Assembly: GCF_014200675.1 (NCBI RefSeq)
Contig: NZ_JACHCI010000002.1
Coordinates: 186,001-250,000 of the forward strand
Source of the DNA: Janthinobacterium saanense
GTDB lineage: Bacteria; Pseudomonadota; Gammaproteobacteria; Burkholderiales; Burkholderiaceae_D
Length of the DNA: 64,000 nt
Reading direction: 5' to 3'
Shown: positions 63,571 through 64,000 of the stretch, one piece after another
How the letters are laid out: each line of letters starts with the position of its first letter
Numbering within the stretch: the stretch's first letter is position 1
Translations under genes and position numbers: made by a program
Notes under the pieces: model-generated
What the model was told of the DNA's origin: nothing
Database searches by the model: none
The model's input: only the letters and a program-made list of their open reading frames with translations

Positions 63571-63615
63571 CAGAGGCCCGGCCTTGCCGCTGCATGCGAC
63601 AAGGCCGGGCCTCTG
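63571..63615. terminator. Large hairpin after the ferredoxin-NADP reductase gene
   Basis: Perfect 16-bp arms CAGAGGCCCGGCCTTG / CAAGGCCGGGCCTCTG with a 13-nt loop, 15 nt after the stop of the reductase gene on the - strand. No strong T-tract follows, but the stem is very stable. Confidence 0.65.
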
Positions 63616-63630
63616 CTAAGGTGAAAAAAA

Positions 63631-64000
63631 TTACTTTTCGGCGAAGGCGCGCTCGACCACGAAGTCGCCAGGCGTGGAAGTATTGCCTTCCTTGAAGCCG
63701 CGCTCTTCCAGCATTTCCTTCAGGTCGCGCAGCATGTCGGAGCTGCCGCAGATCATCACGCGGTCGACGGCCGGGTCCAGCGCAGGCACGCCCAGGTCTT
63801 CGAACAGCTTGCCGTTTTCGATCAGCTCGGTGATACGGCCCGTGTTGCGGAAGTCTTCGCGCGTCACGGTCGGATAGTAGCGCAGCTTGTCGGTCACCAT
63901 TTCGCCGAGGAATTCATGGTTCGGCAAATGATCGACCAGCAGATCGTGGTAAGCCAGTTCATCGACCTGGCGCACGCCGTGCACCAGAATCAGCTGGTCA
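63631..64000 (-). CDS. fpr: Ferredoxin-NADP reductase, C-terminal part (gene runs off the window)
   Basis: The last 122 codons of an FNR-family flavoenzyme. The NADP-binding part shows ILVHGVRQVDELAYHDLL, YYPTVTREDF, VDRVMICGSSDMLRDLKEML and the C-terminal GDFVVERAFAEK. This short bacterial class (Fpr) ends in an aromatic-less VERAFAEK tail. It moves electrons between NADPH and ferredoxin or flavodoxin, supporting Fe-S repair and oxidative stress defence. The N-terminal FAD domain is outside the window. Confidence 0.92.
   Translation of the reverse strand, partial: DQLILVHGVRQVDELAYHDLLVDHLPNHEFLGEMVTDKLRYYPTVTREDFRNTGRITELIENGKLFEDLGVPALDPAVDRVMICGSSDMLRDLKEMLEERGFKEGNTSTPGDFVVERAFAEK

Noticed and set aside
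1-64000. CRISPR arrays, rRNA operons, tRNA genes, integrases and complete insertion sequences
   Set aside because: No regularly spaced repeats, no tRNA- or rRNA-like sequence and no transposase or integrase gene could be recognised by reading both strands.

Overview
The window looks like a chromosomal segment of a betaproteobacterium of the Oxalobacteraceae type, close to Janthinobacterium, Massilia or Duganella. That placement is an inference from the GC-rich codon use of the core genes, a PEP-CTERM protein, CHASE3/CheR/REC-kinase signalling operons, a cyo-SURF1-RegBA cluster and short GGGGTC...GACCCC palindromes between genes. No rRNA, tRNA or CRISPR array was seen.

Region by region. (1) 1-8242: the start of an outer-membrane phospholipase A, an EF-G paralogue, and a marR-emrB-outer membrane factor-emrA drug-efflux operon with a candidate MarR operator, followed by an AHSA1/SRPBCC protein. 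(2) 8243-17690: an accessory stretch. It holds a TIR/deoxyribosyltransferase-like protein, a fossil ECF sigma factor with four in-frame TAG codons, a PEP-CTERM protein, a frameshifted DUF6624 gene, a DUF2628 protein, a hydrolase pair, a type II Zorya-like anti-phage locus (zorA-zorB-zorE) and the two ends of a deleted divergent monooxygenase/LysR pair. zorA is broken by a perfect 32-bp tandem duplication. (3) 17751-27621: a sensory hub of four kinase-type proteins and a CheR-like methyltransferase. One member is a kinase-like protein whose phospho-acceptor His is replaced by Arg. (4) 27773-36711: a small secreted protein, an MHS-type transporter, then cyoABCD, SURF1 and a RegB/RegA redox two-component pair in one tightly packed run. 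(5) 36712-40973: an AT-rich foreign island with decayed small ORFs and one DUF262/DUF1524 (GmrSD-like) putative restriction protein. (6) 40974-45796: a DUF4019 protein, an AlkC-type DNA glycosylase, a GNAT enzyme with a 27-codon upstream peptide, a chemoreceptor and a beta-carbonic anhydrase. (7) 45862-51523: mnmH-selD followed by a PhnDCEE-type ABC transporter, best read as a selenium uptake and use operon. (8) 51588-64000: a TetX-like monooxygenase and its divergent TetR with a clear operator, lrgAB with a LysR regulator, glutaminyl cyclase, several small envelope or stress proteins, a large lipoprotein joining two discoidin domains to a di-heme oxidoreductase, and the end of a ferredoxin-NADP reductase.

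The signals most worth following are the Zorya-like locus with its potentially reversible 32-bp duplication, the kinase-dead partner protein in the sensory hub, the co-varying palindromes that recur between genes, and the selenium operon that uses a phosphonate-type transporter.
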